DNA from: Lactarius indigo
Taxonomy: Eukaryota; Basidiomycota; Agaricomycetes; Russulales; Russulaceae
Reading direction: 5' to 3'
NCBI GenBank assembly: GCA_025766275.1
Contig: JAFKAC010000058.1
Span: 295,138 to 359,137 of the forward strand
Length of the DNA: 64,000 nucleotides
Below are positions 1 through 10,283 of the stretch, piece after piece. The notes under the pieces were generated by a model. The model was not told the DNA's origin. It made no database searches and was given only the letters and a program-made list of their open reading frames with translations. Both the position numbers and the translations under genes were made by a program. Positions within the stretch are counted from its first letter, which is position 1, and every line of letters starts with the position of its first letter.

Positions 1-127
1 AAATCCGTAAAAATACGGAAAAATAAGGCGAAAATAGAGCGTCCGTGACAATATCTGATGGCCAATCTAAGCAAGCCATCAGGTGTACAATTCCGGTGAT
101 GTTAACACTGATGGCCAACTGACTGCA
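1..127. other. Window edge beyond the KDZ transposase, A/T-rich palindrome
   Basis: No coding sequence recognised. Near base 5 is a short palindrome (CCGTA, AAAA, TACGG) followed by A-rich sequence. The transposase reading frame on the minus strand is lost around here, either at an intron or because another element joins. Too close to the edge to decide. Confidence 0.3.
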
Positions 128-2873
128 TTTCCTGAATCTTCAGGCCACATGAAATCCATGATGTCCCACCACGAATGGAATGGTTCCCATCCTCATCTGC
201 CATCAGTTGCTGTTGAATCATGGCACGAGAAGGTGCTTAAATCCAGCATTAGTTCGGAGGAGGCTATCCATGATTGGTGTCCGAACCTTTCTGCTTCACT
301 GTGTCATATATGTCCATGCTAGAAGGGTCCACACCTCTCCGTGTCTGTGCGGCCATGTCCTCCTCTAGCCATTGCTTGGTCTTGTCCTTAAAATGTTCAC
401 TAAGAGATTCAAATGCCTTGCTGCTTGCATCTAGGCCATGCTCCGAGTGCTTCCACCACTTGAGAAGTGATGGAACTGTCATATTCAAGTGATGTTAACT
501 CTGTATGCCATTATGTATAATCCGGCCATACCGATCCGGACCAGCTTCTTCCAGTTGGAGTGGTTCATGTGGGCATCTAGGACCTCTTGCCTATGAGCCA
601 GGGACATCCCTCGTGTGCTCCGTGATATGTTATTCAGTGGGGCCCATAAGGTCTCTATGATCTCTCCATCAACCTGCTTTGCACCAGGAATGTAGCTCGG
701 AGAGAATCGTGGTAAGCAAGAATCTTGGTGGCCATGTATGTGGAACAGTCCGATACCCATCCGGATGTCCAAGGCCTCGGAGCTGGGTAGTGACAATCCT
801 GGACTGTTCCTTACTCGCTCCTGGAAGTGCACTCTGTATTGGCACATGATGTCATACATCACCAGTGCAACTGGCATGTCTTCCATGTTGTAAGAAAGAG
901 CTTTGCAGATGCTGTAGTCCATATTTATTTGCCTGGTGATCATTGTAAATCAGTTGCAGACTGAGACTTTTAGTGAATGGGGCATGCCTCTCTCCCTTCT
1001 GGAAGTCTACCACAGAAGTTGGAACAAAGAATCCATGGCAGCAAGCTGTTGCACCAATCCCTGTGACATCAAGATGTGCCCTACTTGAATTTGCCTGTTC
1101 AATGGCTTTGTATGTGTTACATGTGCTTGGCTATTGGGCCATCAGCCAAACCAAACCTGGTAGGGAGGCACAACATACCTGGACAATTTCATGGCCACTT
1201 TTAAGATGAGCCTTGTACAGTTCTGGATTCGCCATGAAGGCCATTCCAGCAGACAGTGCAACATCCTTCTCTCCAGACCTGTGCCTCATGTGCTCTGCAG
1301 AGAAATTTCCATCCATAATGAATGTTCAGATCAATTCATTCCTATAGGGGGTCAATGACATGAAAACAGTGTCCGAAGATTCCACATACGGTTCATATCT
1401 GGCCTTCCAATCTCTTGGGAGGTTGACTCCTGGCTGTGGACATGCTGGGCAGAAAACTGCCATGGAGCCATCCGGAGACATTTCCTCCGACTGGTGTCCA
1501 AGTCCCTGCTCCATTCTGGACCTGAGGTCTCGCCATTGGCGTGATGTCCTCAATAGTTGTCTATACAAATTCTGCAACAATTCATTATTGACTGTGGGTG
1601 ATGTGGAAGAAGAGGAACGGACCGGAACAAGTCCTGGGAACATTCTACTGGTCTGGCTTTGCAACTTGGAATAGTACTGTTGGGCTGTGGTCTTGCACTC
1701 CAAGTTGTCATTCAGAAAGTCATCAAGAACTGAGAATGTGAACAGAGTCCTGACTTGCTTGAAGGTAGCAGGAAATAGACCACTCTGGAGCAGCTGTTCA
1801 TCTTGGTTATCCGATTTGGAGCAGACACAGAACACTGTCTCCATTTCAAAGATACCACTCCTGTCCACAATTGTTAGAATCTGATTTCCTGAGAGCTCTC
1901 TGGGTGCCTGATCCATGGACATGTGCTTGTCACTTGAATCCAGAAAGATGTCCAAATTGTCAAATAGTGCATCTGAAATGATTGGAGTAGTTGATACACC
2001 ACAAGGCTTCAGGGTATCCTGGGGTGTGGCTGAGTGGTCTGAAAGTTGGAGAGATTCTAGTTCCTCTTGAACGGAGTGCAGCGAAGATGACAACCCAGGT
2101 CCGGTGTGTTTATTTCTCTTGCCATGGGGTCCCTGTGTTGCTCTGATTCCCTAGATGAGCATGAGCACAGGTACACATGAGACAATGCAATGGTATTATA
2201 CTTCAACAGTCAATGGACATGGTGCACCAGCATGCCCAAGGAACAGCACAAATCCCAGTGAGTGCAGTGAAACCGGAGTATAGTGTGTTGCAGTCCATAG
2301 AAGTGGCCGATGAAATGGTGAATGCCTGTGAGACTTGACACAGCAGGATTGACAAAACAGTGGTGCTCCGACACAGTCAGGGCACTTGACCTCTCCATGG
2401 CCATGGCATATAGAGCATGTGGAGGAAGAAGGCCGACTCTCCATGGCCAAAAGTATATAGAGATATCTGCTCCGGAGTTGAAGCCATTGCTCCATGACAG
2501 TCTACATCAAATTAGCATCCTTCACCCCATGTAGTGGATATCTGGTACATACAGGTGCCTGTGGTTGAGACTGCTTGGTCTTATCATCTGGAAGCTCATC
2601 CATTTGCTCATCTATCCATTGCTCGGCTTGTGTATCTTTGAAGGAAGCTGAGGCCATTTGAGATCCCTCTGCTGTGGCTGGATCTAATGCTTTGTCCTTC
2701 TTTCCCTTCTTTGAGTTGGAAGACTCTCCAGCCTTTGCCTTGGTTGGGAGGAGAATGGGGACAGACTTCTGCGTGGTCCGAATGCCCCTCTTGGTCCATC
2801 TGTGATGAATGATAACTTCTTCAATACCGTCCTCAGCTGGTAGAAGAGATTCAGCTGCACGTCTCCGAGGCAT
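128..2873 (-). pseudogene. KDZ (Kyakuja-Dileera-Zisupton) transposase with CxC2 domain, decayed, 3' end cut
   Basis: KDZ proteins are DDE-type transposases of large eukaryotic DNA transposons; the fungal ones often carry an N-terminal cysteine cluster (CxC2). Exons read on the minus strand: 2202-2873, 1179-2150, 988-1130, 532-932, 287-475 and about 128-235, with introns of 48-56 bp that keep frame. In order: a basic N-terminus (MPRRRAAESL), the CxC2 cluster (CSICHGHGEVKCPDC, then LFCQSC and GHAGAPCP), a linker, then the catalytic core with LDVTGIGA, MYDIMCQY, GLFHIHGHQ and DGEIIETLWAPLN, where family knowledge places the acidic residues. Two in-frame stops break it: TAG at 2502-2504 and TGA at 1326-1328. 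Both fit single C-to-T changes in an otherwise continuous frame. The intron at 933-987 begins GC instead of GT. The C-terminus lies beyond the window. The family call is firm; the pseudogene state is likely. Confidence 0.88.
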
Positions 2874-3056
2874 CTCTGGTGATCAGAAAGTATAAACAGG
2901 AGGGGTGTATCTGTGGTGGATGATGCTATTTCGGTATGTATCAATGTTCCTTTTATATCTGCTGCTCCATGCACATCTCATATATGTCCATTATCGATCT
3001 CAGAGATACCTGATAGTTTGTGGCAGGTGTCTCGGACACTGAATCTATATGGGTAT

Positions 3057-3226
3057 GTCAGTCCGAGATTGCCAGTCCGAGATTGTCAGTCCGAGATTGT
3101 CAGTCCGAGATTGTCAGTCCGAGATTGTCAGTCCGAGATTGTCAGTCCGAGATTGTCAGTCTGAGACTGTCAGACTGAGACTATCAGTCCATGATTCTCA
3201 GTCTGTGATTCTCAGTCCGAGATTGT
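3057..3226. repeat. Tandem array, about 12 copies of a 14-bp unit
   Basis: The unit GTCAGTCCGAGATT repeats head to tail, nearly perfect in the first half and degenerate in the last four copies. It lies between the start of the KDZ transposase and the small gene at 3485-3914. Because 14 is not a multiple of 3, the open frames across it are artefacts. Confidence 0.95.
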
Positions 3227-3484
3227 CCACTGATTCCATTTCATGGAGTTTGACAATCTAATATTTCATATTCATCTCTCAGAGTTGTGTTACCCCACAT
3301 ACATCTCAGAAGCAGTAACAGAATGTATGGTATGCCAACATTCATGATATAGACCATGTAGATCTAGTTCATTGATTGGGTACTCAGTCCGAACACAGGT
3401 ACATGCAATAGCTACCTGCAGACCTATATACTACAATAGTACCACCCACCCATGACAGCACCTCTGGTGCAAGCTTTGGATGGA

Positions 3485-3914
3485 TCATCCACTCATCTCA
3501 ACATACTCCGAAGGCAGCGCAATCCCCTGTGCATCACAAAGTGCCTTAGCCATGATGCACATATTCTGGAGGTCAATGTGGAGCCTGTCGATCTCCACAA
3601 TGATCTGATTATACTATGCCCCACATAAGGATACCGTAAAATATGCTCCAGAGTGATGCACATACCAGGTTTCCCAAGGCAACTAGTGACTCTAAGTCCG
3701 AGTTGGAACCATCCAAACCAGAGACATCCGAATTTGAGCTGCTTGCATCAGAACTAGTGCTGATGCCTTCATCATTGTAGTGGGCCAGATACATATCTTC
3801 TTCATCAAATGATTCAAAACCTGATGAGATGCAGGTCTCTGGCTCGGAGAGATTGGAAGGTGTATCATGGTCATGTGTAAACAAGGATCCATGTGTTTCT
3901 GTCATTGGCAACAT
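3485..3914 (-). CDS. Small acidic Ser-rich protein, two exons (122 aa)
   Basis: No named family recognised. Exon 1 is 3666-3914 and exon 2 is 3485-3604. The 61-bp intron (GTATGT...AATCAG) is in phase 0 and joins the frames exactly to a stop. The first 80 residues are acidic and rich in Ser and Asp (a run with DASSSNSDVSG). The C-terminal 40 residues look helical and amphipathic (EIDRLHIDLQNMCIMAKALC) and could be a coiled coil. A TATAAA lies about 83 bp upstream of the chosen ATG. It sits next to the KDZ transposase on the same strand, so it may be a passenger of that element. Function unknown. The frame-preserving intron is the main evidence that it is real. Confidence 0.6.
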
Positions 3915-3996
3915 CTTCCTGATGGATTCGGAGTGAGGTTCAGAATTGACTATGGTTGTGTATACAGTGGTTGTATAGTACAGTGTTTCGTGAGCA

Positions 3997-4002
3997 TTTA
4001 TA
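3997..4002 (-). promoter_or_regulatory. TATA-like box for the gene at 3485-3914
   Basis: TATAAA on the minus strand, about 83 bp upstream of the ATG at 3914. Position and sequence fit a core promoter. No other promoter element was identified. Confidence 0.35.
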
Positions 4003-4956
4003 AGCTATCTGAGTATCCAATATCTCATGGATAATGGCATAATCTGTAACACAGTACCCCACCCCACTCCGATCACCTATTGTCAAGTATAGCACTTCAC
4101 TGGGTTTGAATTGAAACATGTGTGATGTATGTGGAGTGAGTGAATACTCTGCAAGATCTCTTGGGTTGCATTGGATATGTAGAGATGTCACCACAGCATA
4201 GGCAACACACACAAGGATTACTAGTCTGCTAGTCATATGATCATAATGAATGCACTATGTGCCTAGCAATTCGTACTTGATTGCTTAGCATTAGTATCAG
4301 CATCCTTGCCTAGACACCCAATTTGGACAGATATTAGTCACTGACACACACCAAAGTCCAATGTCTGCACAAATGAATGTCCGAGATTCACGGAAATAAA
4401 TGTCCGAGATTCACGGAAATGAATGTCCGATGTCAACAGGATGCATGTTTTGGCTATTAGTGGACAGTCTTTGATGCCATCAGTTCTCTTAATTGATACA
4501 GGTACACCAAGTCATGCTAACACATGTACCGAAGATACACTATGTAATGATATACAAACATAACAGACACATGTGCTCCCCTGTCTGTTTGGCACAGAGA
4601 TGGGAGCAGAGTGCTCAATATGCATCACTGTGATTCCATGACAAGGACAGTACATATCCACTAAGTATGATGAAACTGGACTGAGAATAAGGCATCTGAT
4701 GTGGACCTGAGATTACTGGAGTTGCTTAGGATGTTCTCTGAATAGCATTATATATAGTGTCCCAAGATGCACATGAAGTTGAGACTTAAGGAGTATTATG
4801 AGGAATTAGTCAGATGATCTCCCTAAATCAATTGAACATATTTAATAGAATAAGTGCATCAAACATGGGGTGAAATAGGATGTATACAGTATATAGTATC
4901 AGAGACAGAGTGAGCTGGGCAGCTGTGAGTGCAACATAGAGTGACTCTAACACTAA
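4003..4956. other. Non-coding stretch of the KDZ island
   Basis: No convincing gene. A 98-codon minus-strand frame (3940-4236) starts with a hydrophobic run but overlaps the promoter of the neighbouring gene and has no recognised motif. At 4379-4430 a unit of about 24 bp (GTCCGAGATTCACGGAAAT plus a few bases) occurs two and a half times, again carrying the TCCGA core. Confidence 0.5.
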
Positions 4957-5139
4957 GTGCATCTGAGATGGTATGTGTCCGAGATGGTGTGTGTCCAAGG
5001 TGTTGTCCAAGATGGTGTGTGTCCAAGATGGTGTTCATCTGAGGATGTGTGCATGCGAGATGGTGTGTGTGCGAGTCAATGTGCGTCCGAGATGGTGTGC
5101 GTCCGAGAATATGTGTGTGCAAGCATGTGTGCATGCAAG
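4957..5139. repeat. 16-bp minisatellite, left part
   Basis: Degenerate copies of a 16-bp unit of the type GTGTGCGTCCGAGATG. The array is interrupted at 5139 by a solo LTR and continues at 5766. The left part is more degenerate than the right part. Confidence 0.85.
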
Positions 5140-5765
5140 TGATGAACAGCACAGATAGATAGCATACTCACAGTGGCAAAGGTGACTGTGGTGAGATATG
5201 CAGAGAGTGCTTGAAGCAGCAACAGGGGGTCAGGCAAGTGAAGCAGGAAGTTGTCTGGCACACAAGCAGTGAGAACTGATAATGTTACATTGGAGGAAAG
5301 GAGGCTTACCTGGCACACAAGCAGTGAGAACTGATGTGGACCAGGAGCGTACATGGTACTCTACTTATACTCCTACAGAGGGTGACAGTAGTACAAGATA
5401 AGTAACGTTTAGTCACAGAATACAAAGGTGCTATTGTTCTACAAAGGGACAAAAGAGTGGATGCTTTGAGAACAAGGGAGAGGAGAACAAGAAGAGTCCA
5501 GAACTAGATGATATCATACTGACATCATAATAAAGATAATACTAAGTAAAGAACAAAGGAAGGTACAAAGGCGTTATACAACGCAGAGTCTGGATGTATG
5601 ATGTCATAGAAGTACAGTGATGTCATAGATGACGCAATGGTAAGTCCAGATTGTACAGATCAAACAGTACCTAGTCTACAAGTCCTGTATATCTAATCTA
5701 AAGCAGTCCATGCTGCAAGTCCGGTCCATACGAGCCGCTAAGTGCGCAGGGGTCACTTATCAACA
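5140..5765 (-). mobile_element. Solo LTR (family L, copy 1) with 5-bp target duplication
   Basis: 626-bp LTR. On the minus strand it begins TGTTGATAAGTGACC and ends TGTGCTGTTCATCA. It is flanked by GCAAG at 5135-5139 and 5766-5770, a clean 5-bp target-site duplication. Homologous copies lie at 20038-20610 and 60815-61430. It contains an internal duplicated segment around CTGGCACACAAGCAGTGAGA. No internal retrotransposon sequence is present, so it is the product of LTR-LTR recombination. It inserted inside the 16-bp minisatellite. Confidence 0.93.
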
Positions 5766-6612
5766 GCAAGTTGGTGTGTGTGCAAGTAGGTGTGCATCCG
5801 AGATGGTGTGCGTGTGAGTAGGTGTGCGTGCGAGCATATGTGTGTCCGAGTCGGTGTGCGTATGCGAATATGTGCGTTCGAGTCGGTGTGCGTCCAAGAA
5901 TATGTGCATGCGAGTTGGTGTGCGTGCGAGTTGGTGTGCGTGCGAGTATGTGTGCGTCCGAGAATATGTGCGCTTGTGTCGGTGTGTGTCTGAGAATATG
6001 TGCGTCCGAGTTGGTGTGCGTCCGAGTTGTGCGTCCGAGCATGTGTGCATCCGAGTTGGTGTGCGTCCGAGTTGGTGTGCATCCAAGCATGTGTGCGTCC
6101 GAGTATGTGTGCGTCCGAGTATGTGTGCGTCCGAGTCAGTGTGCGTCTGGGCAAGTGTGCGTCCGAGATGGTGTGTGTCCAAGTCGGTGTGTGTCCGAGC
6201 ATATGTGTGTCCGAGTATGTGTGCGTCCAAGTTGGTGTGCGTCTGAGTTGTGCGTCCGAACATGTGTGCATCCGAGTTGGTGTGCGTCCGAGTTGGTGTG
6301 CGTCCGAGCATGTGTGCGTCCAAGTCGGTGTGCATCCGAGCATGTGTGCGTCCGAGTCGGTGTGCGTCCGAGCATGTGTGCGTCCGAGTATGTGTGCGTC
6401 CGAGTATGTGTGCGTCCGAGTCGGTGTGCGTCCGAGTATGTGTGCGTCCGAGTTGGTGTGCGTCCGGGCAAGTGTGCATCTGAGTTGGTGTGTGTCCGAG
6501 TTGGTGTGTCTGAGCATATGTGCGTCCGAGTATGTGTGCGTCCGAGTCGGTGTGCATCCGAGGATGTGTGCGTGCGTCCGAGTTGGTGCGTCCGAGTTGG
6601 TGTGCATCCAAG
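5766..6612. repeat. 16-bp minisatellite, main part (about 53 copies)
   Basis: The consensus unit is GTGTGCGTCCGAGTTG with variants ending in GTATG, GCATG or GTCGG. 16 is not a multiple of 3, so every frame on both strands tends to stay open and gives spurious frames of up to 328 codons (Cys/Val/Arg-rich on plus, His/Thr/Asp-rich on minus). No start context, intron or other gene signal was seen, so this is repeat DNA and not a gene. Confidence 0.95.
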
Positions 6613-6917
6613 ACAGTGCCTATCTGACACCCAATTCGCCCAAGTCTGTGTGAGTCATAGAATGTGCATAAGCTCAGTCCAAACTCAAGGTCAACCTGAC
6701 CACATATGGTAAGCAAGCAAGCAATCCAACTTTCATTTCTAGACATTCTCTGGTACTACATATGAACGACACATTCTATTACTTGGTTTCAATGATAACT
6801 GTGACCATTATGGCCGACTGCGTGAGGATGCCCTTGACCCAGGAGCACTAGGGGCCCTAGAGACACTTGGGGCCCTAGAAGCCAGCTTGATGGTCACTCC
6901 ACTGCGCCCAATAGACA
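6613..6917. other. Spacer downstream of the zinc-cluster gene
   Basis: Nothing coding recognised. Contains a short direct repeat around GGGGCCCTAGA near 6850-6880. It probably holds the 3' untranslated region of the minus-strand gene that ends at 6918. Confidence 0.4.
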
Positions 6918-8524
6918 CTAACAGGGGTCAGACATAAAGCAAGTGAGTCCGAAATAGAGTCCAATTTCGGACGACGCACCATTAGCTGGCACATTCCCAG
7001 CACCGCTTCCAGACGATCCTGTGGCTGGACTGGCTGAGATGGACAGCCTGGAGACGTCAACACCAGTGGAGGATGTCGAGGCAGCTGTGGAAGCTGTGGT
7101 ACTGAGTGTGGAAGCTATAGATGGCGAGACGGCAGATGCTGAGTTGAACAGAGGGACTGGTGGGGTATGGAGATTGAGGGTCGATGGAATGACATCGTGG
7201 TGCATGCACAGCGCACGGAGGAGTAGTTCCAGATTGTTCTGGCCAATCTGGAGAGCTGCAAGGCACTCTTCAAGCCTTTCTTGTCCACGCTTGAGAGAGT
7301 CAAGTGTCGGCGTCATATTGTCAAAGACAGCTGTAAGGGAACGTTAAATGAGTTCAGATGGACTGTGGTCAATTGCGCACATGCAGCCGAACGCCTCCGG
7401 GGCGGCTGCTGTTTCCTCTCCTCCTTTGCAAGCTTCGAGCGCTCGATGGATTCGATGATCGGGAGTGCCCAAGCTGGTGGAGGCTGGCATTGCACCTTGC
7501 GACTCCGGCAGAGCGCACATGCTATGGCCTTTGGAGCGTTGACCTGGGGGACACACTCCTTCGCATTGGACATCTGGCATGGCCCACAGAATCCCTGGAT
7601 GCCAGATTATCGCACCACCACTCGGAGAGCAAAACGGACGTACAGGGTCCAGAAGGGATTCCTTTCCCTTTCCCTTTGCCTTAGCAGATGTGCTGGCCTT
7701 GCGTTGACGGCGCTTTGCAGGGATGTCCGAGGATGGTGATACCACAACAGCCTGGGGGCGCTTGGTCGCCCTTGGCTTGCACGGTGTCACCTCCACATCC
7801 GGATTGTCCAACATGATGATGTCGTCACCAGTCGAGTCTTCATCAGTATGGCCGGATACCTTCACCTTTGAGTTGTGTCCGGAGCAGCGTGGACCACTAC
7901 TCGCTCCGGTACTAGCTGATTCGACTATTGTGTGCGATTAGATTAGCTATGTGTCTTCAGCATATGAGCAGCGAACTCACCTTCTGCAACTTCATCGTCA
8001 TCGTCGCCTTCACCTCCGGCAGCCTCAGCAGCTGCGTCTTCAGCAGCCTCCTCATCCTCAAATGTGGGCTCTCCAGGGAGCCACCACTCGACCATGTCCG
8101 GTACCTCGCTAGCAAGGCGCCGGACATCAGCCAAGGAGAGCACTGGGTTGAACCCAGGGTTCGCACTTGAGAACACCTTGCAGGCCTCACGGATCACATC
8201 GATGCTGAACCTGTCCAGCTCCATGTCACCATTACCAACGCGCACACTCTCCTCCCCAACCATGCGCAGCAGTGGATGCATGCGAGGGACACAGGCATCC
8301 TCCTTCTCAAAGACCTCATTGACCTCGTCCTATGACACTCAGTGAGTGAGCTGTGATACGCATTCGGACGGACCACGCACCAACTCATTTTCCAATGCCT
8401 GGTTGTACCAGGAATCGTCCACAGCTTCCTTATGTTCATCCCTATACCGGAGAGCAGTGTCTATCCTACAGGCGATCCCCAACAGCTGAGCCTCAGCAGG
8501 AGTAATAGAGTCGGATGCTGCCAT
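6918..8524 (-). CDS. Hexacysteine zinc-cluster protein, five exons (466 aa)
   Basis: Probable nuclear DNA-binding protein of the KDZ island. Exons on the minus strand: 8381-8524, 7981-8329, 7644-7924, 7381-7594 and 6918-7330. The four introns are 51, 56, 49 and 50 bp, all GT-AG, and every junction keeps the frame to a single stop. The N-terminal 160 residues are globular and unknown, followed by an acidic run (EGDDDDEVAE). A basic stretch comes next (KRRQRKASTSAKAKGKGK), then six cysteines spaced C-X2-C-X7-C-X11-C-X2-C-X6-C; the second half, CALCRSRKVQC, matches the first half of fungal Zn2Cys6 clusters. A leucine-rich helix (LEECLAALQIGQNNLELLL) and a Ser/Thr-rich tail follow. It is divergent from the gene at 8928. 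DNA binding is inferred from the cysteine pattern. Confidence 0.75.
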
Positions 8525-8927
8525 TGTTGTAATGTGGAGGGTGAATGTTGAATGATCAGATACTGTCTGTCGCATACTCGGACACCTGACTCCAAATATT
8601 CGACGTCCAAGTTTGATGTGATTGGACCGATAAGGCATGCCCCATACAGACGCCCCACATGGACGCTGCGTCCGATCTGTCCGGACATCTAATAAAAGCA
8701 TATGCCCCACATGGACACCGAGTCTATTGTGTCCGAACATCTCATAAGAGTATATGATGTCATAGATCTAGTCGCCCAGTACACAACTCTGGACATGCGG
8801 CATGCATCGATGCATACATCATAGTCTTGGGCCCATACTTCGGACAGTCGCCAATTCCAATACTTAGTCCATGCACAGTAATATAGTCATCACCGATCCA
8901 GCGAACTATCAGCCACACCCACACAAC
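8525..8927. promoter_or_regulatory. Shared upstream region of two divergent genes
   Basis: 403 bp between the ATGs of the zinc-cluster gene (minus) and the Ala/Pro-rich gene (plus). It contains a two-copy repeat of about 65 bp at about 8635-8755, built on ATGCCCCACATGGAC followed by a GTCCGAACATCT-type box. CCG or CGG triplets in TCCGA/TCGGA context recur throughout. A role as a bidirectional promoter is inferred from position. Confidence 0.45.
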
Positions 8928-9408
8928 ATGTCATTCCCAGATGAGACTTCGGAGTCTGAGTCCAGTGTGTCCCCATATAGTAAGCATTACCCACAGTACT
9001 TACCTGAGTCATATGGCCATAGGGCATTGGGCATACATCGGAAAGATGCCCCCACATGCGCGAAAGCTTACTGCAAAAAGTGCGCCTAGCAAGGCCACTC
9101 CCACTGCCACACCTACTCCAACTGCTACCACCCCACCTGCTCCAGCTGTGGCTGCCACTGCAGCAGCACCATCTCTGGCTTCTGCTCTTGCTCCGGCCTT
9201 TCAAGCAAAGGTGGTGCCTCCAGTGAAATCAAAGGTCAAGCACTCTTTTCCTGCTCCATCCATGGTTGAGGTAACCAAGGTCCGGGAGATGGTGTCTCAT
9301 CTTCGTGCACACCTCATAGAGCGTCAAATAGCCCTTCACGACGGTCTGGAAGCTGAGAAAGCGTTTACAGATAAGCTGGATGAGTTCATGGCCAGTCTTC
9401 CAGAGTAG
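8928..9408 (+). CDS. Small Ala/Pro/Thr-rich protein with C-terminal helix, two exons (145 aa)
   Basis: No named family recognised. Exon 1 is 8928-8979 and exon 2 is 9023-9408; the 43-bp intron (GTAAGC...CATAG) is short but keeps the frame. The protein starts MSFPDETSESESSVSP, passes through a low-complexity stretch rich in Ala, Pro and Thr, and ends in about 60 residues predicted by eye to be helical (VREMVSHLRAHLIERQIALH, then EKAFTDKLDEFMASL). An alternative start inside exon 2 (MPPHARKLTAK) would avoid the intron. It is divergent from the zinc-cluster gene, so the pair may share control. Probably another cargo gene of the KDZ island. Confidence 0.6.
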
Positions 9409-9538
9409 TCAAGTTCATAGCTGTAGTCTACCTTGTGAATCTACTGTTCCTCCTCAGGTTTTGGTCACTTCTGTTGGGGTGATTGCAGCATACGATGTGA
9501 CCATATTCAATCAGATAATATTTACATGCCATATAGAG
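9409..9538. other. 3' spacer of the Ala/Pro-rich gene
   Basis: Short non-coding stretch between the stop codon and the 170-bp repeat array. Nothing recognised. Confidence 0.4.
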
Positions 9539-10050
9539 CGTCTAGAGATCATTCACCGATTGGCCACAGCACGCATATTCGGACATGACTCGGAGTCATG
9601 TGTCGGAAGGGCGTTTCAGCTGGAGTCATGAAGGCAGACTGAACCTCTCTGAAATGAAGTGTGTTTTGTTTCATAACCACAATGCAATCTACTATGAAGA
9701 ATATAGGTGTCTAGAGACCATTCTCAGATTGACAATGGAACGTATCTTCGGACATCGTTCAGACGTGTTGGTCCGGTGTGCATTCTGTCCGAAGTCGTGA
9801 AAACAGACCGCATCTCCAAAATAAATTGTATTGTGTTTCAAAGCCATGACACCAGCCTGTTAAAGTAAGTATAACATGTCTGGAGACCCTTCTCAGATTG
9901 ACAATTGAATGGATCTTCGGACATACTTCGGACATATTGGTCCGGTGTGTGTTCCGTCCGAAGTCGTGAAAACAGACCGCACGTCTCCAAACTAAATTGT
10001 ATTATGTTTCAGAGCCATGAAACAATACACTGTGAGTATGTCACTGGTCT
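9539..10050. repeat. Three tandem copies of a unit of about 170 bp
   Basis: Copies start near 9539, 9708 and 9877. Each opens with GTCTAGAGACCATTCTCAGA or a variant and holds several boxes of the type TTCGGACAT and GTCCGAAGTCGTG. Copies 2 and 3 are close to each other and copy 1 is more divergent. The array ends about 230 bp upstream of the 562-aa gene, so it could act as a multi-copy upstream element. Confidence 0.85.
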
Positions 10051-10283
10051 TTCTAAGTATATCACTCCAATACACTTTGTGTTGAAACCTATCATGTTAC
10101 GTGTGTCATGTCAACACATGGATTTCGGAGTCCTCATTTTCTGATCGTTCAATCCACCTACCCTGTATTAAGGTGATATCTCTGGGTCATCCTCTTGGGG
10201 ACTTATGAGAGCACTATATATATGCTCAACCATGATCAGTTTGATTTCCCAAATACATTCGACTTCCATACCCTTCAACAACT

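Noticed and set aside
3940..4236. 98-aa protein with hydrophobic N-terminus (minus)
   Set aside because: Overlaps the TATA box and upstream region of the better supported gene at 3485-3914; no paralogue or motif.
5698..6746. Long His/Thr/Asp-rich or Cys/Val-rich proteins of up to 328 aa
   Set aside because: They lie on a 16-bp minisatellite. A unit not divisible by 3 with few stop triplets leaves all frames open on both strands. No splice or start signals and no relatives.
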